A stretch of 64,000 bases of DNA from assembly GCA_963665575.2 (NCBI GenBank), contig CAXXDW010000006.1:1240001-1304000 (forward strand). The letters are read 5' to 3'. The stretch is from Rariloculus sp963665575. Its GTDB lineage: Bacteria > Pseudomonadota > Gammaproteobacteria > Steroidobacterales > Rariloculaceae. A model generated the notes under the pieces. That model was given only the letters and a program-made list of their open reading frames with translations, searched no databases and had not been told where the DNA came from. Positions within the stretch are counted from its first letter, which is position 1. Each line of letters begins with the position of its first letter. Position numbers and translations under genes: made by a program. Below are positions 44,113 to 52,613 of this stretch, piece after piece.

Positions 44113-44160
44113 GGACTCTTGATCCATTGCTTGCAGGTTCGATTCCTGCACGGCCCACCA
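44113..44160 (+). other. tRNA-Lys 3' fragment (right attachment site)
   Basis: 48-nt copy of the tRNA-Lys(CTT) 3' half from the anticodon stem to CCA, matching 31778-31825 at 44 positions. Two of the four differences form a compensatory pair in the T stem (GTAGG...CCTAC becomes GCAGG...CCTGC). The D arm and 5' acceptor strand are absent, so it is not a functional tRNA. Confidence 0.85.
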
Positions 44161-44227
44161 AAACTCAACAGCCTGGCCTGCCCCACAGGCCGACTTCACC
44201 CGAACGGTGTAGTTCCCGGATTCGGGT

Positions 44228-44806
44228 TCATCCGCCGGCTGGCCGGTCCGCTGGTGCGTGATCGGTTCTACGCAGGAACGCCTTGATATGCGATGTCTCG
44301 AACGCCTGGTAATAAGCCGTAATCATGAAGACCGGTTCGAAGTGCTGCCGATGGACTGCGATGAAGGCGTCGAGAGATTCCTGGACGGTCTCGAGCACGG
44401 CTTGATGCGCCGGCACGCTCGGGTGCCCGGGCTGCTCCATGATGACGCGGCACGAGGTTGCGCGGCACTCGACAAACAGGTCGGAGAACTCGGGACCGGC
44501 GTGCTTGACGTGCGCCTCGATCTGCGGCTGCATCGACTGAGCCCAATCGGGGTCGCGAGGTTCTTGCGCGAAGAGCACGTCGGCACGCAGGCGGTCGTGA
44601 ACCATTGTCGAGAGCTCGGCATTGAGAATTTCGTCGACTTGTGACGAGTCGAGGCCGGTGGCACCGGACCCGGCGAATCTGATCACCAGGTGGCCGTCCT
44701 CGTCCGTGAACACAAAGTTCCGGTCTGACTGCGTCGGGCCGTCTTGCGGCCACATCAGCAGGGGCCATCCCAGCGCGATTACAGCGAATGAAACTCTCGC
44801 TAGCAT
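44228..44806 (-). CDS. Exported protein of unknown function
   Basis: 192 residues with an N-terminal hydrophobic signal (MLARVSFAVIALGWPLLMWP) and no further TM segment, so probably periplasmic or secreted. Two cysteines spaced by five residues (FVECRATSCRVIM) could form a disulfide. The acidic, mixed composition and lack of repeats give no family match I can recall. It lies just outside the island's right end and is divergent from the DUF6152 gene. Confidence 0.7.
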   Translation of the reverse strand: MLARVSFAVIALGWPLLMWPQDGPTQSDRNFVFTDEDGHLVIRFAGSGATGLDSSQVDEILNAELSTMVHDRLRADVLFAQEPRDPDWAQSMQPQIEAHVKHAGPEFSDLFVECRATSCRVIMEQPGHPSVPAHQAVLETVQESLDAFIAVHRQHFEPVFMITAYYQAFETSHIKAFLRRTDHAPADRPAGG

Positions 44807-45019
44807 GGTCGATTGCCGGCTCCAATGGCTTCAATGCCGGTCATATTTGATATTGTCGGCCCCGGGTGGTCAACATTTCCTGTGGCCGCCTATATGCGTC
44901 CGAGCCGATTGTGACGCAATGGGTACGATGTTAGCCTAGCAAGACAATAAAATCGTCTGAACGCAACGGCACGGTGGGCTGACTGTTGTCGGTTACTCGC
45001 ATCATTGAGGATAAATGAA

Positions 45020-45412
45020 ATGATCAAGCGGACATTTGGAACAATCTTTCTTGCCGGGTGGTTTCTGGCCAGCGGCGCATTGTTGGCGCATCACTCTCTG
45101 TCAGCGGTTTACGACATCCGCGGCCAGGGGGAAGTGACGGGCGTCGTCAAAAAGGTCGAGTTCGTCAACCCTCATGGGGTGATGACGGTCGAAGTGCCGA
45201 ATGACGACGGCGAGTCGACCGAATGGCAATTGACGACGGGTTCGGCCAACACACTGTCGAGCCTCGGATTCGGCGGCGACGGCCCGAATACGGTCATTGC
45301 CGGCGATGTCGTCACCATCACGTATTTCCCCGCCCGCAACGGCACTCCTTTGGGCTTCATTCGGTCGATCACATTGGCGGACGAGCGCACGATCGAGTTC
45401 GAGGTTGAATAG
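45020..45412 (+). CDS. Secreted DUF6152-like protein
   Basis: 130 residues. Signal peptide (MIKRTFGTIFLAGWFLASGALLA) followed by HHSLSAVYD, the AHHS...YD start typical of DUF6152 proteins, and an OB-like beta-rich body (GEVTGVVKKVEFVNPHGVMTVEV, VIAGDVVTITYFPARNGTPLGF). ATG 45020 is chosen over upstream TTG because it begins the signal peptide. Function unknown; such proteins are commonly encoded beside larger secreted proteins as here, 34 bp apart, suggesting a joint exported complex. Confidence 0.82.
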   Translation: MIKRTFGTIFLAGWFLASGALLAHHSLSAVYDIRGQGEVTGVVKKVEFVNPHGVMTVEVPNDDGESTEWQLTTGSANTLSSLGFGGDGPNTVIAGDVVTITYFPARNGTPLGFIRSITLADERTIEFEVE

Positions 45413-45446
45413 GACTTACTTCCAGCAATTCACAGGGGAAATGATC

Positions 45447-47228
45447 ATGGCCTTGGACAAGGGGATCATCGGGAAACGGATCGCCGCTTCGGTGGCGCTT
45501 GCCATCGGCGTATCGATCTCGGCAAGCGCCCAGTTTGGCGGCGAACCTCCGGAACTCTACACGCCGGAGCCCGGCGCCAGAGACTTGAAGTCCGTGCTGG
45601 TCAACTGGCCCTGGCACATGGGTATGCTGCGCGGCATCGAGGAGCACGAGCTCCTGGTCTCGCTCGAGTATCGGGCTGAAGGCACGATCCAGGTCGACGG
45701 TCAGGCCTGTGCGATTGCGCCGTTCGAGGACGCTGCACGGGCGGGCGAACTCGGCACGTCGGGATACCGCATCAGTGCCAACTATCAGGAGCCCGGCTAC
45801 CGCACGCAGATTCAATGCACGCTGCCGAACGGTCAGACGTATTCCAACATCGAGGTCGTCAGCGGCGAATACGCCTGGGACGAAGACAGCCCGGGCGCCG
45901 GTCTCGTGCCGGGCGAAGGTACGGCCACGCCGAATCCGGATGCCCTCAACGATCGCCTGATTCGTTTCTGGGCGAGCCCATTGGGCGCACCCAAGGCCGC
46001 GTTGGCGGGCGCCGGCATTCCGCTGCGCAAAGTGTGGCGCAATCCCGGTGGGCTGCTCGAGGACGGCCCCTCGAGCATCGGCGAGACGTCGGTGACCTGG
46101 GACGGCGATACCCCGGTCGTCTCGTTCCCGATTCCGGGCGTCGACGGCGCCACGGCCGTTGCCCGGCTCGACGATCGCTTCATGGCCGAGTCCGTTGTCG
46201 TCACGAACGGTCGCGATACCCATGAATTCACGTACAGCGACTACGACGACCACAACAATCCGCTGCATCGGATCGAAGTCTATACGGCCGGCAGTATGAC
46301 CGAGAGCAAGAACGGCGAAGTCCTGCGCGATCTCAACACGATCCAGACGGAAACGGGCAGCGTGTACGTTGTCCTGCCCGTGCCGTCGAGCGTGGGCACC
46401 GCCACCGAGGCGGTGGCGATGTACGGGACAGACCAGCAAGCGCCGGCGCTCGACTCCACCGTGCCGACCCCGCGGCTGGCCGACGGCAAGCCCGACCTGA
46501 CCGGAAACTGGAGCAACCCCGGCAAGTTTTTTATCTGGCGCTATGGCAGCCGCCGCTGCGCACCGACCCAACTCGAAGGCTGCAGCACGATGTGGAATCA
46601 GAATATCGATTTCACATTCGAAGCCGCTTCACGATTCGGGCCGAATCGCCCGATCTACCGGCCCGAGCACTGGGACGAGGTCATTTATCTGGATATGTGG
46701 ACAAACCTTTACGATCCGATCATGACCTGCCAGCCGATGGGGATTCCGCGGCAGGGCGCACCCGGGCGCATCTTTCATACCGACAATGACATCACATTGC
46801 TCTATGGTCGCGGCGGCGATGGCGGTGGCGGTTATTCGGACTTCCGTGTGATCGCAACCGACGGTAGCGAGGTGGATGAAAGGCGGCTCATCCAGACCAA
46901 GTACACCGGTCACTCGGTCGGCCACTGGGACGGCGACACGCTCGTGATCGAGTCGATGGGCTTCACGCCGTTGACCTGGCTTGCGCGCGGCGGCTTTTTT
47001 CACTCCGAGGACATGAAGGTCACCGAACGCTTCACGCGGCAGGGCGACCAGATGCTCTACGAGGTGACCGTCGAGGATCCCGAGGTGCTACTGCATCCCT
47101 GGGAACAGAATCCGATGCTGATGACCACCGGTCGCGGCGGCCTCAATAGCAACGGACTGGTTGGCACGGAGCGCGGCAACTGCCAGCAGATCGTGCTCGA
47201 CGACATCGCTACGCAATATCGTCACTAG
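45447..47228 (+). CDS. Large exported protein of unknown function, partner of DUF6152-like protein
   Basis: 593 residues from ATG 45447, which has AGGGG eight bases upstream; ATG 45441 is too close to that site. Signal peptide at about 5-27 (IAASVALAIGVSISASAQ). The N-terminal half is beta-rich without a recognised domain. The C-terminal part contains PRLADGKPDLTGNWSNPG, a motif frequent in secreted proteins of Acidobacteria and some gammaproteobacteria, then YTGHSVGHWDGDTLVIESMGF and VTERFTRQGDQMLYEVTVEDP. Enzymatic function is not established. Confidence 0.82.
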   Translation: MALDKGIIGKRIAASVALAIGVSISASAQFGGEPPELYTPEPGARDLKSVLVNWPWHMGMLRGIEEHELLVSLEYRAEGTIQVDGQACAIAPFEDAARAGELGTSGYRISANYQEPGYRTQIQCTLPNGQTYSNIEVVSGEYAWDEDSPGAGLVPGEGTATPNPDALNDRLIRFWASPLGAPKAALAGAGIPLRKVWRNPGGLLEDGPSSIGETSVTWDGDTPVVSFPIPGVDGATAVARLDDRFMAESVVVTNGRDTHEFTYSDYDDHNNPLHRIEVYTAGSMTESKNGEVLRDLNTIQTETGSVYVVLPVPSSVGTATEAVAMYGTDQQAPALDSTVPTPRLADGKPDLTGNWSNPGKFFIWRYGSRRCAPTQLEGCSTMWNQNIDFTFEAASRFGPNRPIYRPEHWDEVIYLDMWTNLYDPIMTCQPMGIPRQGAPGRIFHTDNDITLLYGRGGDGGGGYSDFRVIATDGSEVDERRLIQTKYTGHSVGHWDGDTLVIESMGFTPLTWLARGGFFHSEDMKVTERFTRQGDQMLYEVTVEDPEVLLHPWEQNPMLMTTGRGGLNSNGLVGTERGNCQQIVLDDIATQYRH

Positions 47229-47453
47229 AATCCGCTGAGTCCCTGGGCGCCGGGCGTCGACGAGACGTTCGGCGGGCGCCGGTCGGTCTACGCGTGGTGG
47301 GTAACCCCCCCCGGAGCACGCCCGGCTCGATCCGGGCTCGTTCCGGTACCTGCTGAAATGTGAACGGACTCCGCGCGGTCGAGGCGGTATGGAACCACCG
47401 CGGCAGCGTTCGGGACCGACTCCGGTTCGACCCCAACGTGTAGCAGCCGGGCT

Positions 47454-47789
47454 TTACCGCCTGGGAAATGGGATGACGTTATCCGTATTTCCGGTCCGGT
47501 TCGTTCGTAAGCGGATCAGTTTGGGCTCGCCGTCGCCCGCGGCATTCCTGGCGCGAACCTGCATCTCGTATTCGGTGTCGGGCTTCAGGTCGACGAGAGA
47601 GAAGTGCGTGAGCGGGCTCTCGAACCCGAAACTCCACTGCGCCGCGCCGGCTTCCCGAATTCGCACGACATAGGTGGTCCCGGGTCTCCATTTCGCTTCA
47701 AGGCTGTTTCCGTCCTGCACGGGCAAGCGGACGAACCAGGTAGTGCCGTCCCACTGGATGAGTGGGGTTGGTTTGGTATCGCGGGTCAC
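47454..47789 (-). CDS. Fibronectin type III-like protein
   Basis: 111 residues from GTG 47789; an alternative TTG at 47909 would add 40 residues that look non-coding. The core WRPGTTYVVRIREAGAAQW followed by THFSLVDLKPDTEYEMQVRARNAAGDGEP is a fibronectin type III fold pattern, usually a binding module. The C-terminus TGNTDNVIPFPRR is an ending often seen in small cytosolic proteins. No signal peptide. Role unknown. Confidence 0.55.
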   Translation of the reverse strand: MTRDTKPTPLIQWDGTTWFVRLPVQDGNSLEAKWRPGTTYVVRIREAGAAQWSFGFESPLTHFSLVDLKPDTEYEMQVRARNAAGDGEPKLIRLRTNRTGNTDNVIPFPRR

Positions 47790-47909
47790 GTCATGCTCAT
47801 CGCGAAAGCGCGCCACCTTGCCCGTTGCACAGAACGTGATTGTACGATCTGTGCGCCGACGGTACGAAGCGGCATTGAGCCATTCACCCGGTCCGAGGCC
47901 TGCGGACAA

Positions 47910-48317
47910 GCCTCATTTTGAGGCTCGGCGGTATCCATCATTCCCGGGGCACTCCAAAACACACATTCGCAAGACTCGGAGTCTCACGGCAGCTTGAGGT
48001 GGCGCAACTCGTGCTCGCGCTCGCGAGCCTCCCGCCTCCGAGGGCGTAGGAGCCGCGGCACTCGTTCAGCCGCACATCCGGCACCTTTTTCCCCTTTCTT
48101 GGGGAACTCCCTACCACAGGTGGGGGACTATTTCTAATAGAAGTCCTAGCATTGTCCGACGAGTCATGCGGATGAAGGCTCACAACACTCGGAACTGCCC
48201 GACCAGGAGAATTGATCGGCTGTGTCCGAACTGCGTCACCGGAAGATCCGGCTCCGGTGCCAATTGCCTGCTGTTAGCTCGATCGCGTGGGTGGCGTCCC
48301 GGCGAAGGCTCGCAGCC
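47910..48317. other. Gene-free region upstream of LuxR-family gene
   Basis: About 400 bp without a supported gene. Contains the dyad CCCTACC-ACA-GGTGGGG at about 48108 and a CCCC-TTTCTT-GGGG dyad just before it, possible terminator or regulator sites. The LuxR gene's frame is open to GTG 48222, an alternative start. Confidence 0.4.
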
Positions 48318-49469
48318 ATGAGGACTCGGGTCCAGTACGAACGCGTCCTCGGTTCATTGAACGCCGCGGTGTTCGATGACGCACTCTGGTCGACGACATC
48401 TGCGCTTATCCACGAGTTCTGCGGGACCAAAGGCAGCTTCCTGATCGCGGGCGACGGGGCCGCGCGCGACGACATTGATGTCTTTTTCGCGCGGTTCCAC
48501 ATCGGAACGGAGCGGCGCACGGACATGGAACGGGGCTACTTCGAGACCTACCACGCCGTCGACGAGCGGTTGCCGCGCCTGCGCGGGCTGCCGGACGGCA
48601 AGGTGACCCACGTTGCGTCGCTTTACAGCGAGGTGGAGAGGAAAACCTCGACGACCTACAACGAGGCCCTGCCGTTGGCGCATGCGCGAGAAGGCCTCAA
48701 TGTGCGCCTCGATGGACCGGGGGGATCGCGTATCGTCTGGGCACTTGCGGATCCTGTGGATGGCGACGCCTGGTCGTCTTCCCGGGTGAAGGCAGTCAAG
48801 GGGCTGCGAGCGCATCTGCGCCAGTATCTGGCGGTGAGGCAGGCGCTGGTCGACGCTCGCGCTCTCGGCGCGTCGGCGCTCGCGTTGTTCGACAACAATC
48901 GGCTGGGCGTCATCCAGCTCGACCGGCGCGGACGGGTGGTGGCGGTGAACGACCGCGCGCACGCGCTACTGCGCGGCGGTGGTGGCTTGCGGGACGAAAA
49001 TAGCGACCTGAGGGCGTCGACGCCTGCACAGGACGCGAGGTTGCAGGTCCTCCTGGCTCAGGCGCTGCCGTTCCACGGCGGAACCGGTGCAGGCGGTTCC
49101 CTGCTGGTGAGCGGGGAACCGACGATGCCGCAGCTCTCTGTGCTTGTGCATCCGGTGGGCGAGGATGGCGATGAACCGCGCGGCAGCATTCTCGGCGCAC
49201 TGGTGTTCGTGGACGACCCGGTGACGCGCACGGGCATCGATCCCGAGCGGCTTCAGACGAGCCTTGGCCTGACGCCGGCCGAAAGTCGTATCGCGGCGCT
49301 GCTTGCGCAGGGTAGAAACATCGATGCCGTTGCGGCCGAGACGGGGCGGAGCCGAACTACGGTGAAGTGGCACATGCGGCAAATCTATTCCAAGCATGGC
49401 CTTTCCCGCCAGGTGGAGCTGATGCAGCTCGTGACGTCCCTGTGCGACGTTGCTCGTCCGTCCGACTGA
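48318..49469 (+). CDS. LuxR-family transcriptional regulator with PAS-like domain
   Basis: 383 residues from ATG 48318. N-terminal domain (about 1-190) of unknown fold, a PAS-like segment starting LFDNNRLGVIQLDRRGRVVAVNDRAHALL, and a C-terminal LuxR/GerE HTH (SLGLTPAESRIAALLAQGRNID followed by RSRTTVKWHMRQIYSKHGLSRQ). The regulator probably responds to a small molecule or cellular state. It is the full-length paralogue of the truncated island gene at 35639-36295. GTG 48222 would add 32 residues with no conserved look. Possible targets are the downstream GFA and flavoprotein genes, by proximity only. Confidence 0.85.
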   Translation: MRTRVQYERVLGSLNAAVFDDALWSTTSALIHEFCGTKGSFLIAGDGAARDDIDVFFARFHIGTERRTDMERGYFETYHAVDERLPRLRGLPDGKVTHVASLYSEVERKTSTTYNEALPLAHAREGLNVRLDGPGGSRIVWALADPVDGDAWSSSRVKAVKGLRAHLRQYLAVRQALVDARALGASALALFDNNRLGVIQLDRRGRVVAVNDRAHALLRGGGGLRDENSDLRASTPAQDARLQVLLAQALPFHGGTGAGGSLLVSGEPTMPQLSVLVHPVGEDGDEPRGSILGALVFVDDPVTRTGIDPERLQTSLGLTPAESRIAALLAQGRNIDAVAAETGRSRTTVKWHMRQIYSKHGLSRQVELMQLVTSLCDVARPSD

Positions 49470-49606
49470 GCCGTTCCCGGGCGCCCGCCTCATGGCGACG
49501 TTGAAATCTCTCAACGCGACAATGGGCGACGCAGTTGCACTTGCACTTGCGCTGGTAGGCTCCGGACCTGTCAACCCCCGACGAGAACCGCGCAAGGAGC
49601 GACCCG

Positions 49607-50053
49607 ATGCCAGACGAAAAACTATCTGACGACAGGCCCGATACCACCGGCGGTTGCCTGTGCGGCGGCGTGCGCTACCGTGTTTCGGGATCCTTGCGGC
49701 CCGTCGTCTATTGCCATTGCAGCCAGTGTCGGCGGACCAGCGGCCACTTCGTCGCTGCCACGGCCGTGCCCAATAACGCGCTGGCGGTCGTCGCCGGCGA
49801 AAGTCTTGGATGGTTCGCGTCCTCCGAAGAGGCGTCGCGCGGGTTCTGCAGGCGTTGCGGTTCGAGCCTGTTCTGGCGTTCCAGGGCCAGGGACTACCTC
49901 AGCATCATGGCCGGGACGCTGGACGATTCCAGGGGGCTGAAGGCAGTTGAACACATCCATGCGGTCGACAAGGGCGACTATTACGAGCTGACCGATGACT
50001 TGCCGAAGAGTGCCCGGGGCCAACGGTCAGGGGCTTGGGAATCTGTCGAGTAA
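49607..50053 (+). CDS. GFA/CENP-V family zinc protein
   Basis: 148 residues with the zinc-binding pattern of the Gfa (glutathione-dependent formaldehyde-activating) family: GGCLCGGVRYRV, YCHCSQCRRTSG and FCRRCGSSLFWRS. Members have varied or unproven activities, so a role in formaldehyde metabolism is only possible. The location before a phenol-oxidising flavoprotein operon is suggestive, since side-chain or methoxy degradation can release formaldehyde. No signal peptide. Confidence 0.88.
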   Translation: MPDEKLSDDRPDTTGGCLCGGVRYRVSGSLRPVVYCHCSQCRRTSGHFVAATAVPNNALAVVAGESLGWFASSEEASRGFCRRCGSSLFWRSRARDYLSIMAGTLDDSRGLKAVEHIHAVDKGDYYELTDDLPKSARGQRSGAWESVE

Positions 50054-50125
50054 TCGCGGTAGACTACCGACAGCTGCGTGCTAGGATTTGCGGTTTGCGG
50101 TCGGGGCGAATAGAGGGTTCAGACG

Positions 50126-50545
50126 ATGATCGACCGAAGACACTTCCTCCGGTTGAGCGGCGGCGCGCTCTTGCTGCCTGCGACTGGGCTGTCGGCCCTG
50201 GCCGCGGGCTTGAGCGGCAGAGCGGCGGACCGGGTAATCGTCTTCAATTCGGAGTACGCGGAGTGCTGGAGTTTCGCTCGTGAGGCGTTGACTGAGGGCG
50301 ACGCAGTCATTGCGCTTGCAGGCGACATCGCTGTCACCGAGCGCCTCGAACTGTATCGCTCGTTGCTCGCGACACCGAAAACCGTGCTCGGCATGACCAC
50401 CGAAGAGAATGCCTTCCAGATCGGCATGCTCGCGCGCGACGCCTTCCACGAGCAACTCGAGTTGGAGACGACCGCGGCTCCGGCCGGGCAGGGTCCGGTT
50501 TCATGGCTGCTTACACCGGTCCGGGAGCGCGTGCGCCAGGCATAG
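50126..50545 (+). CDS. Tat-type exported small protein of unknown function
   Basis: 139 residues. The N-terminus MIDRRHFLRLSGGALLLPATGLSALAAG (split as MIDRRHFLRLS plus a hydrophobic stretch) is a twin-arginine signal. No cofactor motif is seen. It sits 48 bp before the flavoprotein gene on the same strand. In the p-cresol methylhydroxylase cluster of Pseudomonas putida a small unknown protein, PchX, is encoded with the flavoprotein and cytochrome, so this could be a functional counterpart by position. That is inference; no sequence similarity was established. Confidence 0.75.
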   Translation: MIDRRHFLRLSGGALLLPATGLSALAAGLSGRAADRVIVFNSEYAECWSFAREALTEGDAVIALAGDIAVTERLELYRSLLATPKTVLGMTTEENAFQIGMLARDAFHEQLELETTAAPAGQGPVSWLLTPVRERVRQA

Positions 50546-50593
50546 ATTGCACGAGGGCGAACGGAGAGGAACACGGATGACAGGGGAAATTCA

Positions 50594-52255
50594 ATGGCGA
50601 TTCCACCAGGAGTAAGCGAAAGCGATTTCAACCAGGCGTTGCAGGAGTTCGAGAACATCGTCGGGCCCGAGTGGGTGTTCACGTCTCCGGAAGCCGTCGC
50701 CCTGTATCGCGACACGTACTCGCCGTTCTACGACGACGAGGGGGAACGGCTGACGTCGGCCGCCGTCGCCCCGGATACCACGGAGCAGGTGCAGGCCATC
50801 ATGCGGGTCTGCAACCGCTACCGGATCCCGATCTACCCGATCTCGACCGGCAAGAATCTCGGCTACGGCAGCGCGGCGCCGGCGTATTCGGGCAGCATGG
50901 TGCTCGATCTGAAGCGCATGGACCGCATTCTCGAGGTCGACACGCGCAATCACACCGTGCTCGTCGAGCCGGGCGTCACCTTCTTCCAGATAATCCAGCA
51001 TTTCAGGGACAACAACCTCGAACTGGACCTCGACATACCCGATCCGGCCTGGGGCAGCCTGATCGGCCACGCGCTCGACCGCGGCGTTGCCCACACCTAT
51101 ACCGATTTCGGCCGGGACCGCTTCAGCACGGGTTGCGGCATGGAGGTGGTGCTCGCGAACGGCGATCTCGTGCGCACCGGCACTGGCGCGCTGGAAAGCT
51201 CCACGATGTGGCAGCACTACCGTTACGGCGTCGGCCCGTACGTCGACGGCATCTTCAGCCAGTCGAACTTCGGCGTCGTGACCAAGATGGGCTTCTGGAT
51301 TCGCCCGCGCCACCGGGGATTTCGGACCTGTTACGTGCACGTACCGAACTACGAGGACCTCGAGGCGCTCATCGACGTGGAGTGCGAACTCAGCAACTCC
51401 GGCATCAACAACGGCATGACATTCTTCGGCAGCGACGTCATGTCGCCATTCGCACAGGATCCCGAGATCCGCGCCCAGTTGCCGGCCAGCGGTCCGCTCG
51501 ACCTCGCGGCCATCGATCGGCTCAGGCGGGAGCGCGATACCGGGTTCTGGTGGGCGAAGCTCGACTTCAATGCACCGCTGAAGGTCAGCGCCGCGCAGTG
51601 GGAGCATTGCCGGGATGTCTACTCCGCCGCCATTCCCGGGTGCTGGTTCGAGGAGGAGGTGGCGCTCGAGTTTCCGCTCAGCGAAGAGGAGAAGTCGCGA
51701 CTGAACACCCCTGGAAATCCGGAAATGGTGCACCTGGGGATGCCGAGCCTGTCCCGCTTCCGCGGCGGCAACCGCAATCCGAGGAACCCGGATCCCGATT
51801 GGGGCCACCTGTGGTTCGCGCCGCTGATCCCGAAGCGCGCCCAGGACATCTTCCGGGCCCAGGAGGTCTTCGATCGAGCCTACCGTGAACGGGGTATCGA
51901 TGCGGGGGTGACCTATTTCGCAAGGATCCCGATGTTCTGGCATGCGCGCGTCGGGGTCTTCCTGGCTTCGCTGTCGGTAGGCCGGGACCGTGAGGCCAAC
52001 CGGAAGGCGCGCGAGGACTTCCTGTACCTCGTCCAGGTCGCGGCCGACGAGGGCTGGCAGGAGTACCGCACGCCGTCGTTCTTTCAGACCGAGGTCATGG
52101 ACATGACCGCCGGGTTCAACGATCACGCGCTCATGCGTTTCTTCGAGACGCTGAAGGATTCCGTCGATCCGAACGGCATCCTGTCGGCGGGGCGCTACGG
52201 CATCTGGCCTGCGCATCTGCGCGAGGAGAAAGCACCATGGCACCGACGAGGATAG
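50594..52255 (+). CDS. VAO/PCMH-family flavoprotein (para-substituted phenol oxidoreductase)
   Basis: 553 residues of the vanillyl-alcohol oxidase/p-cresol methylhydroxylase family, which oxidise the side chain of para-substituted phenols. FAD-binding PP-loop region PISTGKNLGYGSAAPAYSG (82-100) and FVLVEPG-like TVLVEPGVTFFQI. In my recalled alignment, His405 (DWGHLWFAP) matches the FAD-linking His422 of VAO, Asp175 matches VAO Asp170, and Tyr491-Arg492 (GWQEYRT) match the phenolate-binding Tyr-Arg pair. The Tyr that links FAD in PCMH is absent. The C-terminus DPNGILSAGRYGIWP is typical. The next gene, overlapping by 19 bp, encodes a cytochrome c, so electrons probably go to a cytochrome rather than oxygen. 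Confidence 0.85.
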   Translation: MAIPPGVSESDFNQALQEFENIVGPEWVFTSPEAVALYRDTYSPFYDDEGERLTSAAVAPDTTEQVQAIMRVCNRYRIPIYPISTGKNLGYGSAAPAYSGSMVLDLKRMDRILEVDTRNHTVLVEPGVTFFQIIQHFRDNNLELDLDIPDPAWGSLIGHALDRGVAHTYTDFGRDRFSTGCGMEVVLANGDLVRTGTGALESSTMWQHYRYGVGPYVDGIFSQSNFGVVTKMGFWIRPRHRGFRTCYVHVPNYEDLEALIDVECELSNSGINNGMTFFGSDVMSPFAQDPEIRAQLPASGPLDLAAIDRLRRERDTGFWWAKLDFNAPLKVSAAQWEHCRDVYSAAIPGCWFEEEVALEFPLSEEEKSRLNTPGNPEMVHLGMPSLSRFRGGNRNPRNPDPDWGHLWFAPLIPKRAQDIFRAQEVFDRAYRERGIDAGVTYFARIPMFWHARVGVFLASLSVGRDREANRKAREDFLYLVQVAADEGWQEYRTPSFFQTEVMDMTAGFNDHALMRFFETLKDSVDPNGILSAGRYGIWPAHLREEKAPWHRRG

Positions 52256-52587
52256 TCCTTTGTCTGCTGGGTCTCGGCGTGGCGGGCATCGCCGCGGCTC
52301 AGGACGACGAGGCGATTGCAGCCGGCGAGCAGGTCTACAACACGTGGTGCGTGCACTGCCATGACGATGATCGGCCGTGGTCGGGCGGCGGCACGATGGC
52401 GTTGCAGGCCAAGTACCAGGGCGAACTGCCGGCGGACCTGCGCGAACGCACCGATCTCAGCCCTGAACTTGTCACCACGTACTTGCGCGAAGGCCTTTAT
52501 CGCATGCCGCCGTTTCGGCTGACCGAAATCAGCGAGGATGACATGCGGGCACTCAATGCGTACCTGACGCGCAACAACCCGGAGTGA
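52237..52587 (+). CDS. Cytochrome c subunit of the flavoprotein complex
   Basis: 116 residues with a signal peptide (MAPTRIVLCLLGLGVAGIAAA), haem motif CVHCH (Cys38, Cys41, His42) and likely axial Met90 in YRMPPFR. Single-haem class I type, similar in size to the PchC subunit of p-cresol methylhydroxylase. It overlaps the flavoprotein gene, so stoichiometric coexpression is likely, and it implies a periplasmic complex. The flavoprotein itself has no visible signal peptide; it could be carried across with a partner or the complex could form otherwise. Confidence 0.9.
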   Translation: MAPTRIVLCLLGLGVAGIAAAQDDEAIAAGEQVYNTWCVHCHDDDRPWSGGGTMALQAKYQGELPADLRERTDLSPELVTTYLREGLYRMPPFRLTEISEDDMRALNAYLTRNNPE

Positions 52588-52613
52588 TCGTTGGAGACTT
52601 CAGGCCCGTGTTG

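Larger units (their letters stand above)
31826..44160. mobile_element. Genomic island inserted at tRNA-Lys(CTT)
   Basis: Bounded on the left by the intact tRNA-Lys 3' end and on the right by a 48-nt copy of that end (44113-44160). The edge sequences at about 31980-32170 and 43900-44110 are AT-rich compared with the rest of the window. Contents: hipB/hipA, a lone parB-like gene with palindromes, a truncated LuxR gene, two sensor kinase-regulator fusions and an MFS transporter, all accessory. No integrase, excisionase or relaxase is recognised, so the island is either decayed or was mobilised in trans. Confidence 0.75.

Noticed and set aside
31826..44160. Integrase or transposase gene in the island
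   Set aside because: I looked for tyrosine recombinase and DDE transposase motifs in the supported frames and found none.
47789..47909. N-terminal extension of the fibronectin-like protein from TTG 47909
   Set aside because: The added 40 residues are Arg-rich and unlike the rest, and a TACAAT lies within the extension, suggesting transcription starts inside it.
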